A DNA stretch of 22,977 nt from a bacterium (GTDB taxonomy: Bacteria; Bacillota_A; Clostridia; Lachnospirales; Lachnospiraceae), in contig SFQZ01000065.1 in the NCBI GenBank assembly GCA_004562915.1, positions 1-22,977 of the forward strand, given 5' to 3'. Shown one piece after another: positions 1 to 7,739 of the stretch. Positions within the stretch are counted from its first letter, which is position 1. Every line of letters starts with the position of its first letter. Made by a program: the position numbers and the translations under genes. Below the pieces are notes generated by a model. The model saw only the letters and a list, made by a program, of their open reading frames with translations, had not been told where the DNA came from and ran no database searches.

Positions 1-48
1 TGGCGTACGCTGCCGAAAACTAACATATCTGCAATTTTCAAGGTTCCC

Positions 49-78
49 ATGGAGCCATTTTTTTCAGCTCCATTTTTT
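49..78 (+). terminator. Rho-independent terminator reading rightward
   Basis: A 7-bp stem (ATGGAGC at 49-55 with GCTCCAT at 67-73) encloses an 11-base loop and is followed by a run of six T on the plus strand. On the minus strand the same hairpin is followed by GGGAACC, so it would not work as a classical terminator for the surface protein gene that ends at 85. The polarity implies a plus-strand transcript entering from left of the window and ending here, convergent with the adhesin gene. Confidence 0.6.
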
Positions 79-84
79 CATAGG

Positions 85-2823
85 CTACTTTACACTACCT
101 ATTATTCCTTTATATTTTGAGTGAATCAAACCTGATGTTGCCAGAATAACCCCCGTAAAGATCAATAGAATCGTCATACAGGATCCCGTCTCCGGAAGTA
201 ACAGACCTGTTTTATTGACAACATTTATATAAATTACTCTGTCTGCATTCGTTCCGCCCAGATAGATCTCTCTTGTTGTATCCGTATCTTTTTCTGTATA
301 TTTTGTTCCATTAATGTAAAAATCAAACACACCTTCCACAGGGATCGATTCTACATAAATCTCAATCAGATTTCTGCTTTCCGGAAGTCTGTATCCTTGT
401 GGTGCTTTCGTTTCTTTTAAATAATAGTATTTACCTGGAATCATGTTATCCATAATAAATACACCTTCGTTATCCGTAATCCGCCTGTCAATGACATCTG
501 TACATTCTCTATCTGAATACATTGTAAATTCTGCCCCTTCGATTATAAGGCCTTTATCATTCATTTTAATTCCATGGAATGAATAGGGTAAAGGTTTATC
601 CTCTACTGCCGCTTCGATCTTTCCCTCATCATTCACAGTGATTGTAATCTTTCCATCCGTATCTGTTTCAACAAGTTCCGAATGAATGGTAATTTTATTC
701 TGTTCATTTACCGAGAACTTAATCTCATTTGTATTAACAGAATAACCCTCAGATACTGAAATCTCTTTTATCCTATGTTCACCCCACTCAAGCCCATTAA
801 ACGTCAATTCGCCATTCTCATCAGTTGTTGAAAATTCCACCTCACCATTTGGTCTTGTATGCTCAAAGATAGCTCCCGGTATTACCTTTTCTGTACCGGA
901 CTGAATTTTTTTTAATTTTATGCTCAAAATATTCTCAGAAATCGTTGGAACTGCATAAGAAATGGTATTTTCAGATGTGGTATTAGAATCTATAGGTATG
1001 ATAACTATTTCATCATTCAGAAGATATCCCTCCGGTGCTTTTGTTTCCTGAATCACTATGGTCCCCAAAGGTATTGCCGGAATCCCTGCAGCCGTAATAT
1101 ACAGATCATCGCCACTTATTAAAAAAGAACTGTCATATTGAATCAATCCATTATCATCCGTTTGAAAAATCCATGTTCGAACTGGTATATTATCCGTTAT
1201 TGCAGGATCTTCAGTACCACTTAAAACATCATAATACTTAACGACAAATTCTGCTCCGCTTAAAACAGCAGTACCTTGTGGTGATGTTTTTCCTGTCTCC
1301 GCATCAGTTTTTTGCAGAAGAACCGTAATCGGAGCCATCTGTGGAGTATCTGCTACATCAATGGAAACAGAAGCTGAATCCGTTTCACTTAATGTCACAG
1401 AATATACATTCGTGTCCAAAACAAAACCTTCCGGTGCCGTTGTTTCTTTTATGTCATATTCTCCCAATGTCAGCCCCTCCAGACTTCCCTTTCCCTGGAA
1501 ATCAGTTATAATTGTTCCGACTTCTATGGATGTCCCTTTTTCATATACCGTATAAACAGCATCCTGTAATGAATACAGGGAATTGTTATCCGTAAATTCC
1601 GGTTCCATAGAAGACTTCGTCAAACAAATACTTCCTGTTTTCGGTACGACTTTTTCTATTGTAGCTGTCACTTTATTTGTCTGACTGGAATAACTTCCTG
1701 CTTCATATAAAGTTGATACCTGAAAACTGGTATCTGATGGATTATATCTCCAGGCACTTAAATATCCGGGAATCTGATTTGTCAGGGAAACAGAAACTGT
1801 AGCTCCGTTTATCTGTGCAGCTTCATACGCAGCTTTCGGAACCCAGATTTTAAATCCTGACCAACTTTTCGAGTTTTCCCAAACAATTTTCGCTCCATCC
1901 ACTCCACTTACAGAACTACTTACATATTTGATATACCAGGGCTTTGACTTTGATGTGTAGATCGTATCTCTGAAATCCTGTGTATACCAGTTATTTGTAA
2001 TATACCCGGATTGCCCATTATAAGTATAGGCTGACCATTCACTTTGCGTAGACGGAGATAGAAAGTATTTATATCCTGTGTAATTATTTCCACTGAATCC
2101 TTTATAATTCCCGTCATTCAGGGCATCATTGATCAGCTGCGCAGTCTTCTTCTTTACATCTGAATAAGTGATATGTGAGAGGATCCAATCCCTGTTCTGT
2201 TCATACGAACCCCCCGGAACAAATTCCAGATTCAGTGCATGGATAGCGTATTGTGTTACAGCATAATCTTTTTTCCAATCTCCTGTACTGTACGGAGTAT
2301 ACGTACTGGTTTCTCCCCAATATTGTACTCCATAGGTAAGACAATATACGATATATTTACTTAAGGATGCTCCTCCATCATAAGTATTGGTTCCCTGAGG
2401 ATAATTTTTCTTATATTCCAGACAATAAACCATACGCCATTTCGCATTACCGGAAGAATCTACCATATCACCGGAGCCGTCATTTACTACATATTTTAAA
2501 GAAATGTTTGCTTTAGAACCATCTGATTTGACGATATCAGCATAATCTACAATTCCTCCTTGCGACATCTGCAAACTGGAAGTTGCTACGGTTCTTGTCA
2601 TACTTGGCTTACTTAGATATGAAATATAGTTTTCATCCACTGTCGGATATTCAAAAACATTACTCTCAAAGCCTTCAAAGGAATCCATAGGTTCCACTAC
2701 ACTTTCATCCGTTACTATTTCATCGTCAGTATCTGCAGAAACATAAATAAAGTTTGCAAAAACAGAAAAAGAAAGCAACAGCAATGTCAAAAGCAGAGAT
2801 TGTACCTTTTTGATCTTTTTCAT
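85..2823 (-). CDS. LPXTG-anchored surface adhesin with thioester (TQXA) domain and SpaA/Cna-B-like repeats
   Basis: Predicted cell-wall-anchored adhesin of 912 residues. The frame opens at 2883, but the ATG at 2823 is preferred: AAAGGAG lies upstream (spacing about 13) and the protein then begins with a classical signal peptide, MKKIKK followed by a hydrophobic stretch to about residue 30. Numbering from that Met, Cys134 (context VYCLEY) and Gln191 in TQYA fit the thioester-domain pattern in which Cys and Gln cross-link and can bind host surfaces covalently. Four SpaA/Cna-B-like modules follow at roughly 393-490, 497-615, 632-705 and 747-825. Each ends near a KETxAPEGY-like motif (KETTAPEGF, QETKAPEGY, KEISVSEGY, KETKAPQGY) whose Glu is normally the catalytic acid for an internal isopeptide bond. 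The C-terminus has LPETG (876-880), a hydrophobic helix and a basic tail, a sortase substrate. No sortase gene is adjacent. It could be a tip adhesin or a stand-alone adhesin; the ligand is unknown. Confidence 0.93.
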   Translation of the reverse strand: MKKIKKVQSLLLTLLLLSFSVFANFIYVSADTDDEIVTDESVVEPMDSFEGFESNVFEYPTVDENYISYLSKPSMTRTVATSSLQMSQGGIVDYADIVKSDGSKANISLKYVVNDGSGDMVDSSGNAKWRMVYCLEYKKNYPQGTNTYDGGASLSKYIVYCLTYGVQYWGETSTYTPYSTGDWKKDYAVTQYAIHALNLEFVPGGSYEQNRDWILSHITYSDVKKKTAQLINDALNDGNYKGFSGNNYTGYKYFLSPSTQSEWSAYTYNGQSGYITNNWYTQDFRDTIYTSKSKPWYIKYVSSSVSGVDGAKIVWENSKSWSGFKIWVPKAAYEAAQINGATVSVSLTNQIPGYLSAWRYNPSDTSFQVSTLYEAGSYSSQTNKVTATIEKVVPKTGSICLTKSSMEPEFTDNNSLYSLQDAVYTVYEKGTSIEVGTIITDFQGKGSLEGLTLGEYDIKETTAPEGFVLDTNVYSVTLSETDSASVSIDVADTPQMAPITVLLQKTDAETGKTSPQGTAVLSGAEFVVKYYDVLSGTEDPAITDNIPVRTWIFQTDDNGLIQYDSSFLISGDDLYITAAGIPAIPLGTIVIQETKAPEGYLLNDEIVIIPIDSNTTSENTISYAVPTISENILSIKLKKIQSGTEKVIPGAIFEHTRPNGEVEFSTTDENGELTFNGLEWGEHRIKEISVSEGYSVNTNEIKFSVNEQNKITIHSELVETDTDGKITITVNDEGKIEAAVEDKPLPYSFHGIKMNDKGLIIEGAEFTMYSDRECTDVIDRRITDNEGVFIMDNMIPGKYYYLKETKAPQGYRLPESRNLIEIYVESIPVEGVFDFYINGTKYTEKDTDTTREIYLGGTNADRVIYINVVNKTGLLLPETGSCMTILLIFTGVILATSGLIHSKYKGIIGSVK

Positions 2824-3020
2824 TGATGTCTTATCACTCCTTTCCTCGTACTTTGACATCAACAGTGATAAAGTTAAATTCAATTAGGATTTTACTTGGG
2901 ATTGATTTAGATATTTGAAATGATTCATGAATTGTTCTGTAAATTGCACATTCACCAGTTTTATAGAAACTGTATTAGAAAAGCCAAAGAATTATGCTGG
3001 TATTGAATAGAAATCAAATG

Positions 3021-3062
3021 CTATGTAAAACCATCTGTTCTGCATCTTTTATTCTTCCTCAT
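3021..3062 (-). CDS. 13-codon open frame with strong RBS (leader peptide or gene remnant)
   Basis: ATG at 3062 is preceded by AAAAGGAGG with a 7-base spacing, as good as any ribosome binding site in the window, and a near-consensus promoter lies just upstream. The encoded peptide is MRKNKRCRTDGFT, very basic with one Cys, ending at TAG. I recognise no family. It could be a leader peptide in a long 5' region of the adhesin mRNA, a small peptide in its own right, or the surviving first codons of a gene whose body was deleted. The initiation signals are clear; that the peptide has a function is conjecture. Confidence 0.35.
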   Translation of the reverse strand: MRKNKRCRTDGFT

Positions 3063-3083
3063 ATATGCACCTCCTTTTCTTCG

Positions 3084-3112
3084 ATTATACTTTAGCCGGT
3101 ACGAATTGTAAA
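3084..3112 (-). promoter_or_regulatory. Near-consensus sigma-A promoter upstream of the 13-codon frame and adhesin
   Basis: Read on the minus strand: -35 TTTACA (3107-3112), a 17-base spacer and -10 TATAAT (3084-3089). Transcription would start about 10-15 bases before the AGGAGG that serves the 13-codon frame. The next real gene downstream is the adhesin, about 240 bases further, so this may be the adhesin promoter with a long untranslated leader. Confidence 0.75.
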
Positions 3113-3230
3113 CAGTATTCGTTCTCATTTTTATTATCTTTTCTTCCTGTTTTCGATAATTTTTTACACCAATAAGCTTTAGAACCCAGTAGGTTTTTAT
3201 ATTATAGGACTTTTTTGTAATATAGAAAGA

Positions 3231-3276
3231 CTCTCCTGTGTCATACAAATGATTTATATGACACAGGAGAGTTTTT
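3231..3276. terminator. Perfect 15-bp hairpin, probable bidirectional terminator
   Basis: CTCTCCTGTGTCATA (3231-3245) is perfectly complementary to TATGACACAGGAGAG (3257-3271) around an 11-base loop. It is followed by TTTTT on the plus strand and by TCTTTCT on the minus strand. It lies about 135 bases past the ancestral stop of the symporter (3407), so its likely job is to end the trkA-trkH-symporter transcript. No plus-strand gene is seen that would use the better T-run. Confidence 0.75.
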
Positions 3277-3406
3277 CGTACATGGCTGTTTTCACAGACA
3301 CCATCCATAATTCCTTTACTGAAGCTTACAGGAATGCATATAATCGCAAGGCTCTGAGCAAATAATATGCTGTGCGCCCAGATATCAATTTATGCTTCCT
3401 TTTATC

Positions 3407-3529
3407 TTATTGATTTTTTGCCCGTTCATCCCAGAACTTGCAGTCGTCTCTTCCGATTACAGAGGAAGTAAATGCAGTCCCATCGTTCTTTTTATAGTGC
3501 TTCGTTGCACGGAAAACGTATTTGGCTCC
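3407..3529 (-). pseudogene. Out-of-frame remnant of the symporter C-terminus
   Basis: This frame, shifted relative to the symporter gene, reads GAKYVFRATKHYKKNDGTAF and continues to ...DERAKNQ and a TAA at 3407, 40 residues in all. That is the sort of basic, hydrophilic tail expected right after the last membrane helix of AGCS symporters, whereas the in-frame tail of the annotated gene is not. The join with the upstream part is at about 3529-3534. Going by the family, about six residues between Asn467 and this Gly are missing, which corresponds to a deletion of about 16 bases. Confidence 0.8.
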
Positions 3530-4932
3530 CAGTTAAAATACACAATCAGAATATTTCCCAGATCTGAGAACGCCCACAGATTTCCAAGTTCCAGACCTGC
3601 AATGTTGCACAGGATACCGAACGCCGCCACAAAAAGCGCTACAATACGAACACCATTGATAAATTTTTTCCCTTTACTGATACGGTTTGCCGCAATTTCC
3701 GAAAAACTGATCATTCCAAGAAGACAGGTATAAGCAAACATGCAGAAACACAGTGTGATCAGAAAAGTAACAATCGCATTGGCTGCTGTTCCCGGTGTCA
3801 GTGTAGCAACAGATTCTGTAAATTTGGGCAGCTTATCCATAGCCATCCACGCCTCAGCGTCAGCACCATCCCAGCAATGTGCCATAACCACAACAAATCC
3901 GGACAATGTACAGATTACGATGGTATCCAGAAAGACACCAATAGATGCCAGCATACCCTGCTCACATGGGTGTTTTGCATCGGATGCAGCAGCCGACATG
4001 GTAATCGTACCCTGACCGGCTTCATTGGACATAAGGCCACGTTTTACTCCCTGTGCAAGTACGGTACCGAAAAGTCCACCAAAGACTGCCTCCGGTGTAA
4101 ATGCACCACCAAACACTGCTTTAAAGAAATACGGAACTGAACCTAGATTCAAAAGAATCAGCACCAGAACTGTTACAATATATAAAACAGCCATCACCGG
4201 CACCATTTTATCCGTCCATTTTGTAACTTTACGGATGCCGCCAAATGCAACAAAAGCCGTAAGTACCACGATTACCACACCCACAATATAATAAAAAAGT
4301 GAATCTGTAGCAATGGAAGAACCAGCAGCAATCTCTGCCATTCTACCGATAGACGATACAACGTTAAATCCCTGTGCCGGCAGACAACATAACGCATAAA
4401 GGATATATAACAGCGATAAAAATACACCTACCCAGACTTTATTTCCAAGAAGCTTTCTTCCATAAAACGGAAGACCGCCTACAAATTCATCCTCTTTTTT
4501 CTCTTTGAAAATCTGTGCCAGTACACCCTCCATATAAGCCACTGCCATACCAAAAAATGCAGAAATCCACATCCAGAACAGAGCTCCCGGTCCACCCACT
4601 GCAATCGCACCGGTTACACCGATGATATTACCCGGGCCTACACGCATGGCGGAACTGAGCAGGAAAGCCGCTAGCGGAGAAATACCTGTATTTACCGTTC
4701 TTTTTTCCGTCATAACCTTGATTCCCTTTTTAAAATGTGTAACCTGCATAAATCCCAGCCTAAAGCTGAAGAAGATACCGGATCCCAGCAGAAGGATGAT
4801 GGCAAATGAAAAATTGCCCAGAAGCGGAATCTTCGCATACCATTCAAAGTTGGTAGGAAAATCCCACAAAAAATCTGACAACGGCCCGATAAAAGAAAAA
4901 ATACCATTAATTGATTCGAAAATTTGCTGCAT
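3457..4932 (-). CDS. Sodium:alanine/glycine symporter (AGCS family), C-terminus frameshifted
   Basis: Integral membrane amino-acid carrier of the AGCS (AlsT/DagA/GlyP-like) family, taking up alanine or glycine with sodium. Family hallmarks are the MRVGPGNIIGVTGAIAVGGP stretch (96-115) and VKRGLMSNEAGQGT (296-309), with hydrophobic helices along the length. The ATG at 4932 has AAAGGA at a good spacing and lies 18 bases after the trkH stop, so the gene is probably cotranscribed with trkH. From residue 468 on (WEPNTFSVQRS...) the sequence no longer resembles the family, because an out-of-frame deletion joins the last membrane segment to the wrong frame. The normal tail is still encoded one frame over (3407-3529). 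The product keeps 467 normal residues but loses the end of the last helix and gains a 24-residue foreign tail, so function is doubtful. Confidence 0.9.
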   Translation of the reverse strand: MQQIFESINGIFSFIGPLSDFLWDFPTNFEWYAKIPLLGNFSFAIILLLGSGIFFSFRLGFMQVTHFKKGIKVMTEKRTVNTGISPLAAFLLSSAMRVGPGNIIGVTGAIAVGGPGALFWMWISAFFGMAVAYMEGVLAQIFKEKKEDEFVGGLPFYGRKLLGNKVWVGVFLSLLYILYALCCLPAQGFNVVSSIGRMAEIAAGSSIATDSLFYYIVGVVIVVLTAFVAFGGIRKVTKWTDKMVPVMAVLYIVTVLVLILLNLGSVPYFFKAVFGGAFTPEAVFGGLFGTVLAQGVKRGLMSNEAGQGTITMSAAASDAKHPCEQGMLASIGVFLDTIVICTLSGFVVVMAHCWDGADAEAWMAMDKLPKFTESVATLTPGTAANAIVTFLITLCFCMFAYTCLLGMISFSEIAANRISKGKKFINGVRIVALFVAAFGILCNIAGLELGNLWAFSDLGNILIVYFNWEPNTFSVQRSTIKRTMGLHLLPL

Positions 4933-4950
4933 ATTACTTATCCTTTCTCT

Positions 4951-6390
4951 TTAAAATTTTTTCCATGTATCTTTAAAGAAGAGCAAAATCAGAGGGAAAA
5001 TTTCCAGCCTTCCGGCCAGCATATCAAAAATCAACACCAACTTTGCCGGATAAGAAAACATCGAAAAATTAGCGGAAGGACCAACCAGTTCAAGACCGGG
5101 TCCGATGTTATTGAACGTTGCCGCAACCGCAGTAAAATTCGTAATCAGATCTTTACCGTCAAACGCCAGTATGATCATAGAAAAAGCAAAGATCATGATA
5201 TAGACCATCATAAAAACATTTACATTTCTCACGGTTTCATGTTCCACGATTTTTCCGTCTATCTGAATTTTTTTCACCTGTCTGGGATGGAGATACTGCT
5301 TCATTTCTTTTCCGGTAGACTTTAACAGAATAATAAATCTCGATACTTTAATTCCTCCACCGGTGCTTCCGGCACAGGCTCCGATAAACATCAGCATGAC
5401 CAGAATGGTTCTTGAAACCTCCGGCCAGACATTAAAATCTGTTGTGGCAAATCCTGTCGTCGTTATAATCGAAGCCACCTGAAAAGCTGCCTGTTGAAAT
5501 GCCTGATCAAAACTGTCGTATAGTCCCCGGATTTCCCATCCAATCATCAGAATCGCTGCCATAATAATCACAAGATACCAGTGAAGTTCCTCACTTTTCA
5601 GTGCCTGTTTCCATTTTTTGGCCAGCAAGAGAAAATATATGTTAAAGTTTACTCCGAATAATATCATAAAGACTGTAACAACCACCTGAATATAGGTGGA
5701 ATATCCGGCGATGCTGTCGTTTTTCACACCAAATCCACCCGTCCCGGCGGTACCGAAGGCAGTGGTAAGTGCATCAAACACCGGCATGCCGCCGCAGAGC
5801 AGAAAAACAATTTCTACTACTGTCATTGCCATATAGATTCCATACAAAATCTTTGCAGTGGAACGCACCGTAGGTACCAAACGGGAAACAGATGGTCCCG
5901 GACTTTCTGCTTTCATAAGATTCATATGAGAACCCCCTACCATCTTAAGCAGTGCAAGAAGAAAGACAAGAACTCCCATACCGCCGATCCAATGAGTAAA
6001 GCTTCTCCAGAACAGCACACATCTGTCCACAGATTCTACTTCCGGCAAAATACTAGCGCCTGTGGTAGTAAATCCGGATACTGTCTCAAACAGAGCATCA
6101 ATATAATTTGATGTAGTCCCTGTCATGATAAACGGAAACGCGCCTATGATACTCATGACAATCCAGCTCAATGCCACCGTAACAAAACCTTCTCGAATAT
6201 AAAAGTGCTGATGCTTCGGTTTTTTCCAGGATAATGCTGCCCCCAGCAGAAAACTGATCAATCCGGTCACCACAAAAACAATGACAGAGTTTTCTCTATA
6301 GATAATACCGGTTATAACAGGCAGTATCATAAAAACAGCTTCAATTTTTAAAACCCATCCAATAATAAAAATTATGATCCTATAATTCAT
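4951..6390 (-). CDS. trkH: Potassium uptake protein TrkH (membrane subunit)
   Basis: Potassium-translocating subunit of a Trk/Ktr system, 479 residues, a normal and apparently intact length. It consists of repeated membrane-pore-membrane units. Recognisable pore-type segments include SGFTTTGASI (about 105-114), GTAGTGGFG, ITTTGFATTDFN and the late NNIGPGLE, each with the Gly of the selectivity filter. ACAGSTGGGIKVSR is also typical of TrkH. The ATG at 6390 has AGGAGG eight bases upstream and follows the trkA stop by 12 bases. TrkH normally needs the cytoplasmic NAD/ATP-binding TrkA ring for gating, but the adjacent trkA is broken, so this channel may be unregulated or may rely on another TrkA-like protein elsewhere. 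Confidence 0.95.
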   Translation of the reverse strand: MNYRIIIFIIGWVLKIEAVFMILPVITGIIYRENSVIVFVVTGLISFLLGAALSWKKPKHQHFYIREGFVTVALSWIVMSIIGAFPFIMTGTTSNYIDALFETVSGFTTTGASILPEVESVDRCVLFWRSFTHWIGGMGVLVFLLALLKMVGGSHMNLMKAESPGPSVSRLVPTVRSTAKILYGIYMAMTVVEIVFLLCGGMPVFDALTTAFGTAGTGGFGVKNDSIAGYSTYIQVVVTVFMILFGVNFNIYFLLLAKKWKQALKSEELHWYLVIIMAAILMIGWEIRGLYDSFDQAFQQAAFQVASIITTTGFATTDFNVWPEVSRTILVMLMFIGACAGSTGGGIKVSRFIILLKSTGKEMKQYLHPRQVKKIQIDGKIVEHETVRNVNVFMMVYIMIFAFSMIILAFDGKDLITNFTAVAATFNNIGPGLELVGPSANFSMFSYPAKLVLIFDMLAGRLEIFPLILLFFKDTWKKF

Positions 6391-6402
6391 CTTTGCAGCC
6401 TC

Positions 6403-7638
6403 CTACTTTTCCAGAATGTCCCGGATATCTCCCAGACCTTTCTGTGTAGTTACTACAATAACGGTATCTCCCACTTTGATGGAGTCATTTCCTCGCGGAA
6501 TGATAATTCTTCCTTTTCGATTGATACATCCAATCAAAAGATTACTTTTCAACATCAGATCTTTCAGCATAATATCTTGAATTCTGCATGGCACGGATAT
6601 ACTGCAGTATATAGTCGGTAGTAATATATTTGGGGTAAATTACACTTCCCAGATCCAATTGTTCAATAATATGGTCGAATGAGATACGATTCACCTTTGT
6701 CACCAGCTTTGCCTTTGAATTTTCTTTGGCAAACAGAGCCAGCAGTATATTTTCTTCATCCATATTGGTAAGTGTCACAAATCCTTCTGCATTCTCAAGG
6801 TTTTCTTCTTTCAGCAATTTTTTATTTGTCCCGTCTCCGTGAATAATCACTGCATCCGGAAGTAGTTCTGATAAAAGCTGACACCTGGACTCTGATTTTT
6901 CTATGATCACAACCTTAATCTTCATATCAAGAAGCTGTTTTGCCAGATAAATAGCAATGGTTCCGCCACCTACCATCATACAGTTCTTCACCTGATTAGT
7001 TTTCAGACCAATATTTCTGAAAAATTCAGAAGCATTTCTCGGCGACGCAATAATGGAAACCAGATCGCCGTTTTGAAGGACAAAATCACCATTTGGTATG
7101 TATGCATCCTCACCACGTTCAACTCCGGATACCAGAACATCACATCTGGCTCTTCGGGGAAGATCGGAGATCGGAATCTGATCCAGTTTAAATTCAGGTT
7201 TCACTCTGAATTTTAAAAGCTCCACTCTTCCCTTCGCAAACATATCAATCTTTATCGCAGATGGAAAACGAAGTACCCGGGCAATCTCCGAAGCAGCTGC
7301 AAGCTCCGGATTGATGATCATAGAAATCCCCAGACTCTCTTTGATAAAACCGGTTTCTTTATTATAAACAGGATTTCTTACACGGGCTACCGTCTGACAA
7401 TTGCTCTGTTTCTTGGCAATCAGACAACACAACAGATTCAGTTCATCTGAACCTGTGACAGCAATCAATAAATGTGCATCCTTTACCCCCGCTTCCGCCA
7501 ATGGGCATCCAGATCTTCCGCGACTTCCTGAAGTCTATGATAAGATGAATCGATCACGGTAACATCGTGATCCTCCTGCGTCAGTTCTTCTGCAAGAGCA
7601 AAGCCTACTTTCCCACATCCAATAATGATTATTTTCAT
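6403..7638 (-). pseudogene. trkA: trkA, potassium uptake regulatory subunit, disrupted by two out-of-frame deletions
   Basis: TrkA is a cytoplasmic protein of about 450 residues with two RCK (Rossmann plus C-terminal) units that gates TrkH. Here it is in three frames. Piece 1 (7483-7638, ATG with GGAGG upstream) begins MKIIIIGCGKVGFALAEEL, an intact nucleotide-binding Gly motif, and runs to ...EDLDA before stopping at TAA. Piece 2 starts in a different frame near 7501 (LAEAGVKDAHLLIAVTGSDE) and includes the second Rossmann motif (MMVGGGTIAIYLAKQLL) and HGDGTN, down to ...YIRAMQNS. Piece 3 (from about 6580, another frame) gives MLKDLMLKSNLLIGCINRKG and the normal end ...DIRDILEK. Compared with the family, about 12 residues are missing at the first join and about 30 at the second, so both are deletions and not single-base slips. 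Upstream promoter and downstream trkH are intact. Confidence 0.9.
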
Positions 7639-7704
7639 ATTTCCTCCGCATGTATAAAGATAATATTAAATTTACATTCATTAATATTAAAATAACATAA
7701 AGAC

Positions 7705-7732
7705 ATTATATCATTCCGCAGGAAATACTCAA
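7705..7732 (-). promoter_or_regulatory. Promoter of the trkA-trkH-symporter unit
   Basis: Minus strand -35 TTGAGT (7727-7732), a 16-base spacer and an extended -10 TGATATAAT whose hexamer is at 7705-7710. It sits just after the hisIE stop (7740), giving a leader of about 60 AT-rich bases that contains TTTAATATTA twice. No terminator is visible between hisIE and this promoter, so histidine-operon read-through into trkA is possible. Confidence 0.7.
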
Positions 7733-7739
7733 GTACTTT

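Larger units (their letters stand above)
2884..3456. other. Intergenic region between adhesin and symporter
   Basis: No full-length gene is supported here. The stretch holds the out-of-frame remnant of the symporter C-terminus (3407-3456 part), a perfect 15-bp hairpin (3231-3271), a near-consensus minus-strand promoter (3084-3112), a 13-codon frame with a strong ribosome binding site (3021-3062) and about 240 bases of AT-rich sequence leading to the adhesin start. A small inverted repeat, CAGTTT-5-AAACTG, lies near 2960 beside a weak possible promoter (TTGGCT, 16 bases, TATAAA) that could serve the adhesin. Confidence 0.6.

Noticed and set aside
3021..3308. Minus-strand open frame of 95 codons in the intergenic region
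   Set aside because: It runs through the hairpin at 3231-3271 and through the promoter at 3084-3112, and its start has no ribosome binding site. Only its last 13 codons have good initiation signals.
3282..3365. Plus-strand 27-codon frame (MAVFTDTIHNSFTEAYRNAY...)
   Set aside because: It looks protein-like, but it lacks a ribosome binding site and promoter and begins right after a terminator hairpin; not enough evidence.
6403..7638. Programmed frameshifting to explain the three-frame trkA
   Set aside because: No slippery heptamer was seen at the joins, and residues expected from the family are missing at both places, so ribosomal shifting would not rebuild a normal protein.
7639..7704. Cyclic-di-AMP (ydaO-type) riboswitch upstream of trkA
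   Set aside because: The leader is about 60 bases and nearly all A and T; the riboswitch is much longer and structured.
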